Assembly: GCF_000750635.1 (NCBI RefSeq)
Contig: NZ_CCDM010000002.1
Location: 620,001 to 684,000, forward strand
Length of the DNA stretch: 64,000 nt
DNA from: Oceanobacillus jeddahensis
GTDB lineage: Bacteria > Bacillota > Bacilli > Bacillales > Amphibacillaceae
Reading direction: 5' to 3'
Shown: positions 47,168 to 56,651 of the stretch, one piece after another
Numbering within the stretch: the first letter of the stretch is position 1
How the letters are laid out: every line of letters starts with the position of its first letter
The notes under the pieces: model-generated
The model's database searches: none
What the model saw: the letters and a program-made list of their open reading frames with translations, nothing else
Told to the model about the DNA's origin: nothing
Program-made: the position numbers and the translations under genes

Positions 47168-47974
47168 ATGAATCAGGAACAAAGACAGGAAATTTACGAA
47201 ATAGCAAGAAATTGGATATATGAAGCAGGTGCTCAAATTCGTGAGCATATGAATGAGCCATTAGGCATTGAAGCAAAATCAAATCCTAATGACTTGGTAA
47301 CTATTTTAGATAAACAGACAGAAAAGTTTTTAGTAGATCGTATTCATCAAACTTATCCGGAACACCATATAATTGGTGAAGAAGGATTTGGAGATACATT
47401 GTCTAATGTCGACGGAACAATATGGATTATTGATCCGATTGATGGCACGATGAACTTTATCCATCAAAAACGCACATTTGCTATATCTATTGGTATTCTA
47501 CATAATGGTGTGGGTGAAATTGGTTTTGTTTATGATGTGATGGATGATATTTTATACCATGCGAAGCGCGGAGAAGGTGCTTTTAAAAATGATATTAAGC
47601 TAGCTTCGTTGGACAAGGAGAAAAAATTAGAAGAAGCTATTGTCGGTATGAATCATTTTTGGTTATGTAACAACAAAGTCGTAGATTATACTGTTATGCA
47701 AAAATTTGTACGGACGATAAGAGGAGCACGGACCATTGGATCTGCAGCATTAGAATTAGCACACGTTGCTGAAGGAGTACAAGATGCTTATCTTGCATTG
47801 AGTCTTGCACCTTGGGATGTTGCGGGTGGTATTATATTGAATAAAGAGGTTGGAGGTATTGTAGGAGATGCCGATGGGAATCCCTGGAATCCATTAGAAA
47901 GGTCACCAGCTGTAGTAGCTAACCCGGCAATATACGGGTCCATTATAGAATTTTTAAAGGAAGGAAGGAAATAA
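47168..47974 (+). CDS. suhB: inositol monophosphatase family protein (SuhB/YktC)
   Basis: 268 residues. Metal motifs: IIGEEGFG (Glu), WIIDPIDGTMNFIHQ (the Asp-Pro-Ile-Asp-Gly-Thr core) and C-terminal APWDVAGG. Such enzymes hydrolyse inositol phosphate or related sugar phosphates with magnesium. GGAGG precedes the ATG. Its stop abuts the convergent ylaF stop. Confidence 0.93.
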   Translation: MNQEQRQEIYEIARNWIYEAGAQIREHMNEPLGIEAKSNPNDLVTILDKQTEKFLVDRIHQTYPEHHIIGEEGFGDTLSNVDGTIWIIDPIDGTMNFIHQKRTFAISIGILHNGVGEIGFVYDVMDDILYHAKRGEGAFKNDIKLASLDKEKKLEEAIVGMNHFWLCNNKVVDYTVMQKFVRTIRGARTIGSAALELAHVAEGVQDAYLALSLAPWDVAGGIILNKEVGGIVGDADGNPWNPLERSPAVVANPAIYGSIIEFLKEGRK

Positions 47975-47994
47975 TCATTCCTTCCTTTTTTTCT
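47961..47994. terminator. terminator shared by suhB and ylaF
   Basis: GGAAGGAA and TTCCTTCC arms overlap both stop codons and run into T on the plus strand. Confidence 0.6.
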
Positions 47995-48148
47995 TTTTAG
48001 ACATTGCAAATCCGAACACAGAAAATGCTAGAATAATACATAAAATGATAGCCCATACACTTCGGAAAGCAATAGCCAATCCAACTAAAATAAATAACAG
48101 GACGACTAGACATGCTAATAATAGCATTGGAATATCTAATTTCTTCAT
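47975..48148 (-). CDS. ylaF: YlaF-like small membrane protein
   Basis: 57 residues: MKKLDIPMLLLACLVVLLFI, two hydrophobic helices with FRSVW between, basic tail SKKKKRKE. AAAGGCGG lies 6 bases before the ATG. The order ylaF, ylaH, ylaI, ylaL, ylaN, ftsW follows B. subtilis, though ylaG (bipA) is not here. Function unknown. Confidence 0.7.
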   Translation of the reverse strand: MKKLDIPMLLLACLVVLLFILVGLAIAFRSVWAIILCIILAFSVFGFAMSKKKKRKE

Positions 48149-48537
48149 TTTTCAACCGCCTTTACTATCTGTCCACAAATCAGTATAAAGGATAAAACAG
48201 AGAACTTCAAAAAACAGACATATAATTTTTCATTTTTCTCTAGTCATGTGAAAGGACTTTTAGTATGATGAAGGAAGGTATAAATGTGTGTTCAAAAAGG
48301 ATGGCCAAAAGGGTAATGCCGGCTAAGACCGCAACACCGGGGACTGGCATTTCGATTACTCGTCCCATTGAAATGAGTTGTTGTAACAACGACACTTGCA
48401 AATTCCGAGGGTATCTAACCGTTTTGCGTGTTGTGGTAGCACCTATGTCCGCCGCTCGATGTGTGCATTCTTAGCAGGAGGACCTTTTCCAAACATTTTA
48501 TTTTGAACATCCTCTATAGATAAGGTGGCATATAAGT
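48149..48537. repeat. gap holding a third MITE-like element, copy C
   Basis: 48290-48509 is bounded by GTTCAAAAAGGATGG and, inverted, GATGTTCAAAATAAAA. Inside lies ATTTCGATTACTCGTCCCATTG, the dispersed motif, as in copy A. A 69-residue frame at 48265 is not a gene. The last 30 bases carry the ylaH ribosome site. Confidence 0.6.
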
Positions 48538-48846
48538 ATGGTATTAGATTATATTCTTGAAGTAAATGGAACAGACAATATTTTCTGGATTTTTTACGTG
48601 ATGAACTTAATTCTTTCAGCAATCGCTTATCAGCTCGGTTTTGCAAAAAAGCTCCCAATTGGAAAAAATATTATTGTATACATACTATTAATGATTGGTA
48701 CATTTGTTATAACTATCTTCTCAACAGTAATGCGGATGCCAACGATTGAGTGTTTAATTGTTATCATTTTGGTGTTAGGAATTTATCGTTTTCGATTACA
48801 TCGCGAGAGGAAAAACCGTAATAGCGTGCAAGAAGATAATGCATAA
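48538..48846 (+). CDS. ylaH: YlaH-like membrane protein
   Basis: 102 residues with three helices (about 14-34, 43-60, 67-83) and a basic tail. LGFAKKLPIGKNIIVYILL matches the YlaH family pattern. AAGGTGG lies 10 bases before the ATG. Function unknown; part of the yla cluster. Confidence 0.8.
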   Translation: MVLDYILEVNGTDNIFWIFYVMNLILSAIAYQLGFAKKLPIGKNIIVYILLMIGTFVITIFSTVMRMPTIECLIVIILVLGIYRFRLHRERKNRNSVQEDNA

Positions 48847-48883
48847 GCAAAAAATGTTTGATAAAATCTTAGATGTATATAAT

Positions 48884-48928
48884 AAAAAGAAGCTGGATTT
48901 ACCAAATTGGTAAATCCAGCTTCTTTTT
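48884..48928. terminator. bidirectional terminator between ylaH and ylaI
   Basis: Perfect 20-bp stem (AAAAAGAAGCTGGATTTACC with its complement) around AAATT. Confidence 0.93.
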
Positions 48929-48945
48929 ATTTGAGTTAAGACAAG

Positions 48946-49149
48946 CTATAAGTAGTCATCTACTTTCTTCACTTCTTGATAGAAACGAAAATTCCCTGTA
49001 GCTAGTCTTTTTTTAGTATTTTCCTCAATCCGTTTATAACACGGCGTACATAAATGAATATTTTTTCTTCGATTACGTAATCTTTTCGCATGCAGTGAAT
49101 CATTTTCTATTTCTTCCACTTTATCACATATGGTGCATTTAACCTGCAT
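48946..49149 (-). CDS. ylaI: YlaI-type zinc-ribbon protein (DUF2197)
   Basis: 67 residues. Two CxxC knuckles, Cys5/Cys8 and Cys34/Cys37, separated by a basic stretch (HAKRLRNRRKNIH), make a small zinc-binding fold. Possibly nucleic-acid binding; unproven. Same gene neighbourhood as B. subtilis ylaI. Confidence 0.85.
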   Translation of the reverse strand: MQVKCTICDKVEEIENDSLHAKRLRNRRKNIHLCTPCYKRIEENTKKRLATGNFRFYQEVKKVDDYL

Positions 49150-49386
49150 GTTGCCACCTCGATTCGGTAAAAATAGTAAAACGATGTCTTGTATTCATAT
49201 AGTATAGCATATTTTTAGGGCCGAATTAAATAATCAAAGTTTGAAAACATGAGAAGTGGGAATGATAAAATTAAAGAAAGGAACTATTGCTTGGATGAAG
49301 ACTGATTGGTTTAACGACTCTTTAGTCGGGGAGAGATAAGAAAACTCTAACAGAATGAAGTTTCATTTTATTGAAAGGATGATAAT

Positions 49387-49665
49387 ATGAAAAAAAGATA
49401 TGTTGTATCAGCGTTAGGTGCAGTCGGAGCAGGAGTTGCCGGTATATTATTATCAGACAGAAAAAAACGAAAAAAATTAAAATCAGCCACGGGAACACTA
49501 CGAGTTTTTGAAAATGCCGGAAAGCCTGATGAATTTACAGAAAAAGAATTGGATCAACTTGAAAATGCTAAAATGGTTTCAGAAGGATCGCAATTTGGCG
49601 TACAGTACTACAATGAAAAAAAGGATAAAATGCGTCAGTTATTACAAGAAAATGAAACTAGATAA
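49387..49665 (+). CDS. small membrane-anchored protein of unknown function
   Basis: 92 residues. N-terminal Gly/Ala-rich helix (residues 7-23), then RKKRKK and an acidic helical tail (FTEKELDQLENAKMVSEGSQFGVQYYNEKKDKM). AAAGGATG precedes the ATG by 5 bases. No family recognised. Terminator follows. It falls where ylaJ/ylaK occur in B. subtilis but does not resemble them. Confidence 0.65.
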   Translation: MKKRYVVSALGAVGAGVAGILLSDRKKRKKLKSATGTLRVFENAGKPDEFTEKELDQLENAKMVSEGSQFGVQYYNEKKDKMRQLLQENETR

Positions 49666-50081
49666 TAAAAAGTCCGCATGCTGATTTGTAAGATTCACAT
49701 ACAGCATGCGGGCTTTATGACGCAATAGGAAAGTATGATAGACACAAATGTTCTAGTATCAACGTTGGTTACAGAATATGACTTATTCTAGTCAATGAAA
49801 AATGGCTTTAAAGGAACTTCGAGGAATACTTCACGTTCTTGGGGCTGCGATTACCAATGTTGTCAGGTTAATCGACCGCTACGGAAAAACACTACGCTTT
49901 CCGTGGGCTTGAGCTCAGCCTCCTCGAAAAAAGAAGTTCGCTTTTTTCTGCGGGGTCTTCCCTCCGCGCTTTCCCACAGGAGTCTCCGTGTTTTTCCTCT
50001 GGGACTGCGGTTGCTCGCCCTGCCGAAGACATTTGTGGGGACGGCGAAGTCACCACATCCTTGTACAAGTTTTTCTAGTTA
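49666..50081. repeat. terminator plus GC-rich palindromic repeat
   Basis: 49669-49717 is a terminator (AAAGTCCGCATGCTG with CAGCATGCGGGCTTT). 49800-50070 is a GC-rich repeat: ACGCTTTCCGTGGGCTTGAG, hairpin GAAAAAAG/CTTTTTTC, CCACAGGAGTCTCCGTG and CTGGGACTGCGGTTGCTCGC, the last a diverged copy of the dispersed motif. It is related in design to 11080-11190. A 96-residue frame here is not a gene. Confidence 0.65.
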
Positions 50082-50528
50082 TTAATGAACATGAATTTCT
50101 TTAATATACTTAATCGGATTATCTTGATTAGAGCCGTCTTTATAATAGAAATGAACAGGGCCATCTTCAAAAAGAGGTTTTCCTTCTGACGAGAAAAGTA
50201 AATAGCCATTTTTAGCGTCTTTTAAAGCTATTTTTTCATTCTCATCGTTGCTTTTAATAAATTCAATTTCCTCGGCATTTGCTTTCGGTTCTGCGTTATT
50301 AAGAAAGTCATGAAGTGGAATCACATAACTATTTTTTAAATATTCTTCTCCTTCCATCTTGGAGATGCTCCGATTCACAGGAGGCTTATGAAAAATGGAC
50401 GTACTTGCTGCCTCTTCTTCTTTTTCAACAAAAGCTTTTTCCAGTTCAATTTTTCTGTCGTCAAAAATCCATACAGTTGGGTCAAGTGTGATAGGATAGC
50501 CGACATTTCCTTTAATCATTACAATCAT
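50082..50528 (-). CDS. ylaL: YlaL-like protein
   Basis: 148 residues, soluble, acidic. MIVMIKGNVGYPITLDPTVWIFDDRKIELEKAF at the N-terminus and PVHFYYKDG near the end. I link it to YlaL from its position next to ylaN and from the DPTVWIFDDRK stretch, but from memory only. Function unknown. AGGGGGATC lies upstream of the ATG. Confidence 0.6.
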   Translation of the reverse strand: MIVMIKGNVGYPITLDPTVWIFDDRKIELEKAFVEKEEEAASTSIFHKPPVNRSISKMEGEEYLKNSYVIPLHDFLNNAEPKANAEEIEFIKSNDENEKIALKDAKNGYLLFSSEGKPLFEDGPVHFYYKDGSNQDNPIKYIKEIHVH

Positions 50529-50829
50529 GTTATTTTGATCCCCCTAAAATTAATTCCGCTTATATATACATGTAGCACAAGATTATATAGGGAAGCGTTT
50601 GCTTCTCAAATACAGTTTACGCGTACTTCCATTTATAAGAATAGCAAAATTCAGGATTACTTTCATCTATTTTACTTCAAATATACGTTACATATATCTG
50701 AAATGGTTTATAACCAAAAAAAGAAAAAACAGCGTAATTTTAACATTATACTTAAGTTATATTTGCATTTTTGGGCTTGTAGCGATAATATTATATAAAG
50801 AATGATAATATGCGGAGGGGATTATATTG
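50529..50829. other. divergent region between ylaL and ylaN
   Basis: 301 AT-rich bases. AGGGAAGCGTTTGCTTCTC at about 50590 is a pseudo-palindrome of operator size. No gene; two overlapping frames through it are AT-rich chance ORFs. Confidence 0.35.
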
Positions 50830-51111
50830 ATGCCTGATGTAACGATTAATCACCGTGAAAAAGCCCACGCTCTTTTGAAAGCTGATGCTGATAAGATACT
50901 TCGTTTAATCGAGGTTCAGATAGAAAATTTAACCATGCCACAATGTCCTGTTTACGAGGACGTACTGGATACACAGATGTTTGGCTTATCTAGAGAAATT
51001 GATTTTGCAGTTCGTTTAGAATTAATTACAGAAGAAGAAGGACGAAATCTTTTAGGAAACCTGGAGAAAAAGCTTAATATATTACATGAAGCTTCACAAG
51101 GTACGTTGTAA
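50830..51111 (+). CDS. ylaN: YlaN family protein
   Basis: 93 residues, helical. [54 protein letters not shown] is the highly conserved YlaN core. In B. subtilis and S. aureus YlaN is tied to iron homeostasis and needed under iron limitation, acting on Fur. GGAGGGG precedes; TTG at 50827 is an alternative start. Lies just before ftsW as in B. subtilis. Confidence 0.92.
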   Translation: MPDVTINHREKAHALLKADADKILRLIEVQIENLTMPQCPVYEDVLDTQMFGLSREIDFAVRLELITEEEGRNLLGNLEKKLNILHEASQGTL

Positions 51112-51790
51112 TAATGTGGACAATTACTGTGACAGTACCGAAATAAAACTTTGCCAATTTAACGAGCGGCAAGGTTTTTTTATAAAGATAAGAAAAGAAT
51201 TTGTGTTTATTCTGATACAATTACTTGTATACTTTAGCGTTAAATAAATGTTGCTAATCCATGCCTTAAAGGGAAACAGATTACTTATTTACGTTGCACT
51301 ATAGGAAAGTACGGCGGACACAACGTTCCCGTATCGAGATTAATCAGACGTCGTGACCGGTCTTAGCCGATGAAATAAGATCGGCCGGTTCGAGGAACTC
51401 CGGCTGCGTTTTCCACGTCCTTTTTGGTATTGTTGAAGCGTACATCCTTGTATCAGCAAAGGGCGAGTAGATGGTTGCGTTTTAGTGCTTAATATAGCAG
51501 TAATAAACAGGAATATGTAATAGCCCGCTAAATCGTACCCAACAACGTGGAGACATTTAAAAAATTAACGTGGAGTATTTACATGCGTAATAACAGAAAG
51601 CTGAAAGATAAATTCAACACAATTACACGAGGTTTTTGAAGTTATAATGAAATATTTTAGAGCTATCTATTGTTTGATATATGTAAAAAAATGTATACTG
51701 ACAAATAAGAGATAATAATAACAGCTCTATAAATAATATGATATACTGTTAAAAATCTCTTAAACTTACATAGTGACTAGGAGAAAAATA
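51112..51790. other. 679-base gap before ftsW
   Basis: 51145-51181 is the ylaN terminator. 51280-51490 is a GC-richer repeat with GACCGGTCTTAGCC/GATCGGCCGGTTC pairing and ATCCTTGTATCAGC, related to pieces at 34280 and 50056. The last 200 bases are AT-rich and should hold the ftsW promoter; I cannot fix it. Confidence 0.5.
51145..51181 (+). terminator. terminator after ylaN
   Basis: AAAACTTTGCC with GGCAAGGTTTT (one G-U pair), then T-run. Confidence 0.8.
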
Positions 51791-52975
51791 ATGTTAAAAA
51801 ATTGGAAACACTTCGATTTCACATTGATGATTACACCAATTCTATTAGCTGGCTTTGGGGTAGTGATGGTATATAGTGCAAGTATGGTGTTAGCAGTTGT
51901 GGAGGGATCAAACAGCAATTTTTACCTTAACAGGCAATTAGTCTTCTTTATTGTTGCGCTTCTGGGATTTGTGGTTACATCCTTCTTGCCTTACCAAATT
52001 TATCAAAGACTGATGAAAATAATCATTATATCTTGTATTGTCTTACTTGTAGCTGTACTTTTCTTTGGAGATACAGTTAATAATGCGAGATCGTGGTTTC
52101 GATTTGGTCCATTTAGCTTGCAGCCTGCCGAAGTTGCCAAGCTTGGTCTAATTATGTATTTAGCTGCTATCTATTCTAAAAAGCAGGCTTACTTAGACCA
52201 ATTTAGTAAAGGAGTATTACCTCCGCTTATTATTACAGCAATCGTTCTTGGGTTAATTATGAGGCAGCCGGATGTTGGAACAGCGTCCATTATTTTTTTA
52301 ATGGCATGTTCTGTTATCTTTGCTTCTGGTATTAAATGGAAACACTTATCTATCCTTGTTTTTGCAGGGGTGCTTCTGTTGGCTTTTGCCATTCCAAATA
52401 TGGTAACAGAAGAAAGGCTATCTCGTTTCACGGGTGCTTACCAGCCGTTTAATTCTCCAGATTTAAATGGTTATCAATTAATTCAATCGTATGTTGCGAT
52501 TGGTGTTGGCGGTTTAACAGGGGAAGGGTTGGGGCAAAGCATCCAAAAGCTGGGCTTTCTGGTAGAAGGTCATACCGATTTTATTATGGCCATTATTGCA
52601 GAGGAGCTTGGATTTATAGGAGTAGCGATTGTTTTAGGCCTGTTGGCTACAATTGTCTTTAGAGGACTTTATATTTCAAGGAAATGTCAGGATAGTTTTG
52701 GTTCTTTACTTGCACTTGGAATTGCATCGATGGTAGGCATTCAAACTTTTATTAATTTAGGCGCAATTAGCGGGGTTCTACCAATTACAGGTGTACCTTT
52801 GCCATTTATCAGTTATGGAGGATCTTCCTTGCTCTTTATGATGATAGCTATGGGGATTCTTAATAATATAGCTTTGCAAGTTAATAAGAAAGAAAATGAA
52901 AGAGAAGAACTGGTACCCAAATCTAGTTTATTCTCCAAAAAATCTATCAATACGTACAGAGGTGGTAAAGCATGA
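51791..52975 (+). CDS. ftsW: FtsW, septal peptidoglycan glycosyltransferase
   Basis: 394 residues, about ten helices, SEDS family. Signatures: VMVYSASMVLA in helix 1, NNARSWFRFGPFSLQPAEVAKLGLIMYLA, and PLPFISYGGSSLLFMM near the end. It polymerises lipid II at the septum with a cognate class B PBP. The start is the ATG after AGGAGAAAAATA; a GTG six codons earlier overlaps that site. Its stop overlaps the pycA start by 4 bases (ATGA). Confidence 0.95.
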   Translation: MLKNWKHFDFTLMITPILLAGFGVVMVYSASMVLAVVEGSNSNFYLNRQLVFFIVALLGFVVTSFLPYQIYQRLMKIIIISCIVLLVAVLFFGDTVNNARSWFRFGPFSLQPAEVAKLGLIMYLAAIYSKKQAYLDQFSKGVLPPLIITAIVLGLIMRQPDVGTASIIFLMACSVIFASGIKWKHLSILVFAGVLLLAFAIPNMVTEERLSRFTGAYQPFNSPDLNGYQLIQSYVAIGVGGLTGEGLGQSIQKLGFLVEGHTDFIMAIIAEELGFIGVAIVLGLLATIVFRGLYISRKCQDSFGSLLALGIASMVGIQTFINLGAISGVLPITGVPLPFISYGGSSLLFMMIAMGILNNIALQVNKKENEREELVPKSSLFSKKSINTYRGGKA

Positions 52976-55900
52976 CAGACTTGAAGCAAATTAGCAAAGT
53001 ATTAGTTGCGAACAGAGGAGAAATTGCCATACGTGTATTCCGGGCTTGTACCGAGTTAAATATTCGCACCGTAGCAGTTTATTCCAGCGAAGATTCTTCT
53101 TCCTTTCACCGGTTTAAAGCAGATGAAGCTTATTTAATCGGGGAAGGGAAAAAGCCTATCGACGCTTACTTAGATATCGAAGGAATCATTGCTTTAGCAA
53201 AAGAAGTAGAAGTAGATGCTATTCATCCAGGATATGGATTCCTTTCTGAGAACATTGAATTTGCCAGACGTTGTGAAGAAGAAGGTATAATTTTTATCGG
53301 TCCTACCAGCGAGCATTTAAATATGTTTGGGGATAAAGTAAAAGCGAGAGAACAAGCTCTAGCTGCAAATTTACCAATTATTCCAGGCAGTGATGGTCCA
53401 GTTGACTCATTAGAAGAAGTAAAAGCTTTTGGAGAGAAACATGGCTATCCTATTATTATTAAAGCTTCTCTTGGCGGCGGCGGAAGAGGAATGCGTGTGG
53501 TTCAGGATGCAAATGAAGTAGACAATGCATACGACCGGGCAAAATCAGAAGCAAAAGCTGCTTTTGGCAATGATGAAATTTATGTTGAAAAATTAATTGA
53601 AAACCCGAAACATATCGAAGTGCAAATTATTGGTGATACACAAGGGAATATTGTTCATTTATATGAAAGAGACTGTTCCGTGCAGCGTCGTCATCAAAAA
53701 TTAATTGAAGTAGCTCCAAGCTTATCTTTAAATGAAAATTTAAGAGAAGCAATTTGCCAGGCAGCTGTAGATTTAATGGAAAATGTGGACTATATCAATG
53801 CTGGTACCGTGGAGTTTCTTGTAACCGAAAATGACTTCTACTTTATTGAAGTAAATCCGCGTGTTCAAGTGGAACATACGATTACAGAGATGATTACAGG
53901 TGTAGATATTGTTCAGACACAAATAAAAGTTGCTGATGGGTTTGGATTACATGATAAGGAAGTTGGCATCCCAGTACAGGATAAAATTACAACACAAGGT
54001 TATGCTATTCAGTCTCGTGTAACATCGGAAGATCCGCTGAACGATTTTATGCCAGATACAGGAAAAATTAATGCATATCGGAGCGGGGGCGGATTTGGTG
54101 TTCGCTTAGATGCTGGAAATGCGTATCAAGGAGCAGTTATTTCACCTCATTATGATTCGTTACTAGTTAAAGTTTCTACATGGGCACTTGATTTTGAACA
54201 AGCTACAATTAAAATGGTGCGAAATTTAAAAGAATTCCGTATTAGAGGAATTAAGACAAATATCCCATTTTTAGAAAATGTTATGCTGCATGAACAGTTT
54301 TTGTCAGGAGAATATGATACGACTTTCATTGATAAAACACCTGAATTGTTTATTTTCCCAGTACGTCGTGACCGTGGAACCAAAATGCTGACATATATTG
54401 CGAATACGACTATAAATGGCGTAGATGGTGCGGAAAAACAAGAAAAACCTGATTTCGAAAAATTAATTATTCCAAATATAGAAAATATAGAAATACAGCA
54501 GGGAGCAAAACAAATTTTAGATGAACGTGGTCCGGAAGGGCTTGCGAAGTGGCTTAAAGAGCAAAAACAGGTTATGTTAACCGATACGACATTCCGTGAT
54601 GCGCATCAATCTTTATTAGCTACACGAGTTCGTACAAATGACTTATTGCACATTGCAGAGCCAACAGCAAAATTAATGCCAAACCTATTTTCTGTAGAAA
54701 TGTGGGGTGGGGCAACTTATGATGTGGCATATCGCTTCTTAAAAGAAGATCCTTGGGAAAGACTGCTGCAGTTGAGAAAACGTATGCCAAATGTGTTGTT
54801 CCAAATGTTACTTCGTGCAAGTAACGCGGTTGGATATAAAAATTATCCAGATAATGTCATCGAATTATTTGTTGAGAAAAGTGCAGAAGCAGGTATCGAT
54901 GTATTCCGTATTTTCGATAGCTTGAACTGGGTAGAAGGGATGCAAGTAGCAATTGATAATGTCCGTAAAACAGATAAAATTGCGGAAGCAGCGATTTGTT
55001 ACACTGGTGATATCTTAGATACTGGCAGAACTAAATACGATGTTGAATACTATAAAAACATGGCTAAAGAATTAGAAACGGCAGGCGCACATATCCTGGG
55101 AATTAAAGATATGGCAGGTTTACTGAAGCCAGAAGCAGCCTATCAACTTATCAGTACATTGAAAGAAACGGTAGATATTCCAATTCACTTGCATACACAT
55201 GATACAAGCGGAAATGGTGTTTACGCATATTCCAAAGCAATTGAAGCGGGAGTAGATGCTGTTGATGTTGCTGTAGGTTCCATGGCTGGAATGACTTCAC
55301 AACCAAGTGCACAATCTCTTTATTATGCTTTAGATGGAACCGGGCAACAGCCAGAGCTAAATATTGATAAAGTGGAAGAGATTGGGCAGTATTGGGAAGG
55401 TGTTCGGAAGTACTACAAAGATTTTGAAAGTGGAATGAACGCACCACATACAGAAATTTATCATCATGAAATGCCAGGTGGTCAGTATAGTAACCTGCAG
55501 CAACAAGCAAAAGCTGTTGGTTTAGGAGATCGCTGGAATGAAGTGAAAGCAATGTTCCGTAAAGTGAATGATATGTTTGGAGATATCGTAAAGGTTACTC
55601 CATCATCCAAAGTGGTGGGAGATATGGCACTCTTTATGGTACAAAATGACTTAACGGAGGAAAGCCTTTATGAAAAAGGTGAATCGATTGATTTCCCTGA
55701 TTCTGTTATTGAATTTGCCCAAGGATATATTGGCCAGCCATATCAAGGTTTCCCAGAAAAACTGCAAAAGCTGATTCTAAAAGATAGAGAGCCTATTACC
55801 GTTAGACCAGGGGAGTTAATGGAAGATGTTGATTTTAAAGAAATGCGTGATACACTTTACAATGAGCTGAATCGTCCGGTGAACAGTCATGATTTAATTT

Positions 55901-56412
55901 CAAATGCACTTTATCCGAAAGTATTCAAAGACTATCAGGAGTTCTTGAACACGTATGGGGACATGTCTGTATTAGATACACCGACTTTCTTCTACGGTAT
56001 GAAGCTTGGTGAAGTGATTGAAGTAGAGATTGAAAAAGGTAAAACGCTTATTGTGAAACTTGTTTCTATTTCAGAACCAAAAGAAGACGGCACTCGAGTT
56101 ATTTATTTCCAACTAAATGGACAATCCCGTGAAATTGCTGTTCGTGATAACAGTATTGAGTCTGCGATCGCAATAAATCCAAAAGCAGATAAATCCAATC
56201 CAAATCATGTAGGTGCAACCATGCCTGGTACCGTTCTTGAAGTGCATTGTGCGAAAGGAGACACGGTTAAAAAAGGACAGCATCTGATGACAAATGAAGC
56301 AATGAAGATGGAAACTTCTGTACAGGCTCCACTTGATGGTGTCATTAAGGAAATTCATGTTCAAGCAGGTAGTTCGATTGCGGTAAATGATTTATTAATT
56401 GAATTTGAGTAA
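52972..56412 (+). CDS. pycA: pyruvate carboxylase
   Basis: 1146 residues. Biotin carboxylase domain (1-455; ATP-grasp loop SLGGGGRGMRVV, EVNPRVQVEHTITE); carboxyltransferase domain (about 530-800; DTTFRDAHQSLLATRVRT, EMWGGATYDVAYRFLKEDPWERL); allosteric linker; biotinyl domain with Lys1112 in NEAMKMETS. It makes oxaloacetate from pyruvate. Translation is coupled to ftsW. In B. subtilis it is stimulated by apo-DarB, whose gene is at 21 kb. Confidence 0.98.
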   Translation: MTDLKQISKVLVANRGEIAIRVFRACTELNIRTVAVYSSEDSSSFHRFKADEAYLIGEGKKPIDAYLDIEGIIALAKEVEVDAIHPGYGFLSENIEFARRCEEEGIIFIGPTSEHLNMFGDKVKAREQALAANLPIIPGSDGPVDSLEEVKAFGEKHGYPIIIKASLGGGGRGMRVVQDANEVDNAYDRAKSEAKAAFGNDEIYVEKLIENPKHIEVQIIGDTQGNIVHLYERDCSVQRRHQKLIEVAPSLSLNENLREAICQAAVDLMENVDYINAGTVEFLVTENDFYFIEVNPRVQVEHTITEMITGVDIVQTQIKVADGFGLHDKEVGIPVQDKITTQGYAIQSRVTSEDPLNDFMPDTGKINAYRSGGGFGVRLDAGNAYQGAVISPHYDSLLVKVSTWALDFEQATIKMVRNLKEFRIRGIKTNIPFLENVMLHEQFLSGEYDTTFIDKTPELFIFPVRRDRGTKMLTYIANTTINGVDGAEKQEKPDFEKLIIPNIENIEIQQGAKQILDERGPEGLAKWLKEQKQVMLTDTTFRDAHQSLLATRVRTNDLLHIAEPTAKLMPNLFSVEMWGGATYDVAYRFLKEDPWERLLQLRKRMPNVLFQMLLRASNAVGYKNYPDNVIELFVEKSAEAGIDVFRIFDSLNWVEGMQVAIDNVRKTDKIAEAAICYTGDILDTGRTKYDVEYYKNMAKELETAGAHILGIKDMAGLLKPEAAYQLISTLKETVDIPIHLHTHDTSGNGVYAYSKAIEAGVDAVDVAVGSMAGMTSQPSAQSLYYALDGTGQQPELNIDKVEEIGQYWEGVRKYYKDFESGMNAPHTEIYHHEMPGGQYSNLQQQAKAVGLGDRWNEVKAMFRKVNDMFGDIVKVTPSSKVVGDMALFMVQNDLTEESLYEKGESIDFPDSVIEFAQGYIGQPYQGFPEKLQKLILKDREPITVRPGELMEDVDFKEMRDTLYNELNRPVNSHDLISNALYPKVFKDYQEFLNTYGDMSVLDTPTFFYGMKLGEVIEVEIEKGKTLIVKLVSISEPKEDGTRVIYFQLNGQSREIAVRDNSIESAIAINPKADKSNPNHVGATMPGTVLEVHCAKGDTVKKGQHLMTNEAMKMETSVQAPLDGVIKEIHVQAGSSIAVNDLLIEFE

Positions 56413-56420
56413 ATAAAATA

Positions 56421-56450
56421 AAGTCCCTTGGCAGGCATGTCAAGGGGCTT
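56421..56450 (+). terminator. terminator after pycA
   Basis: AAGTCCCTTG and CAAGGGGCTT arms (one G-U pair), 10-base loop. Confidence 0.7.
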
Positions 56451-56465
56451 GTAATGTCTAAAAGG

Positions 56466-56548
56466 GTGAAAGGCTTGCACTCAGGAGCATAAGGGGATAA
56501 AAGCAAAATACGCTTTTAAGCCTTCCTTTAAAAAATGCCGGATTTTCG
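56466..56548. repeat. compact copy of the repeat at 46664-46832
   Basis: GCTTGCACTCAGGAGCATAA followed directly by AAAGCAAAATACGCTTTTAA and TTTTC, matching both halves of the 46.7-kb copy without its central 95 bases. Confidence 0.65.
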
Positions 56549-56582
56549 ATTTTCTTTACGAGCTGGGAGATCTGAATTAAAC

Positions 56583-56626
56583 ATAAAAGGAAACCTTGTG
56601 TGTAAAATGCAAGGTTTCCTTTTATT
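56583..56626 (-). terminator. terminator after ctaA
   Basis: ATAAAAGGAAACCTTG with its complement: 16-bp stem, 12-base loop. Confidence 0.88.
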
Positions 56627-56651
56627 TGTAAGTGATATTTTACAAATTCTA

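Noticed and set aside
48265-48474. 69-residue ORF upstream of ylaH
   Set aside because: It lies within MITE-like copy C; open frame by chance.
49795-50085. 96-residue ORF upstream of ylaL
   Set aside because: Runs through a GC-rich palindromic repeat; composition unlike any protein and no ribosome site.
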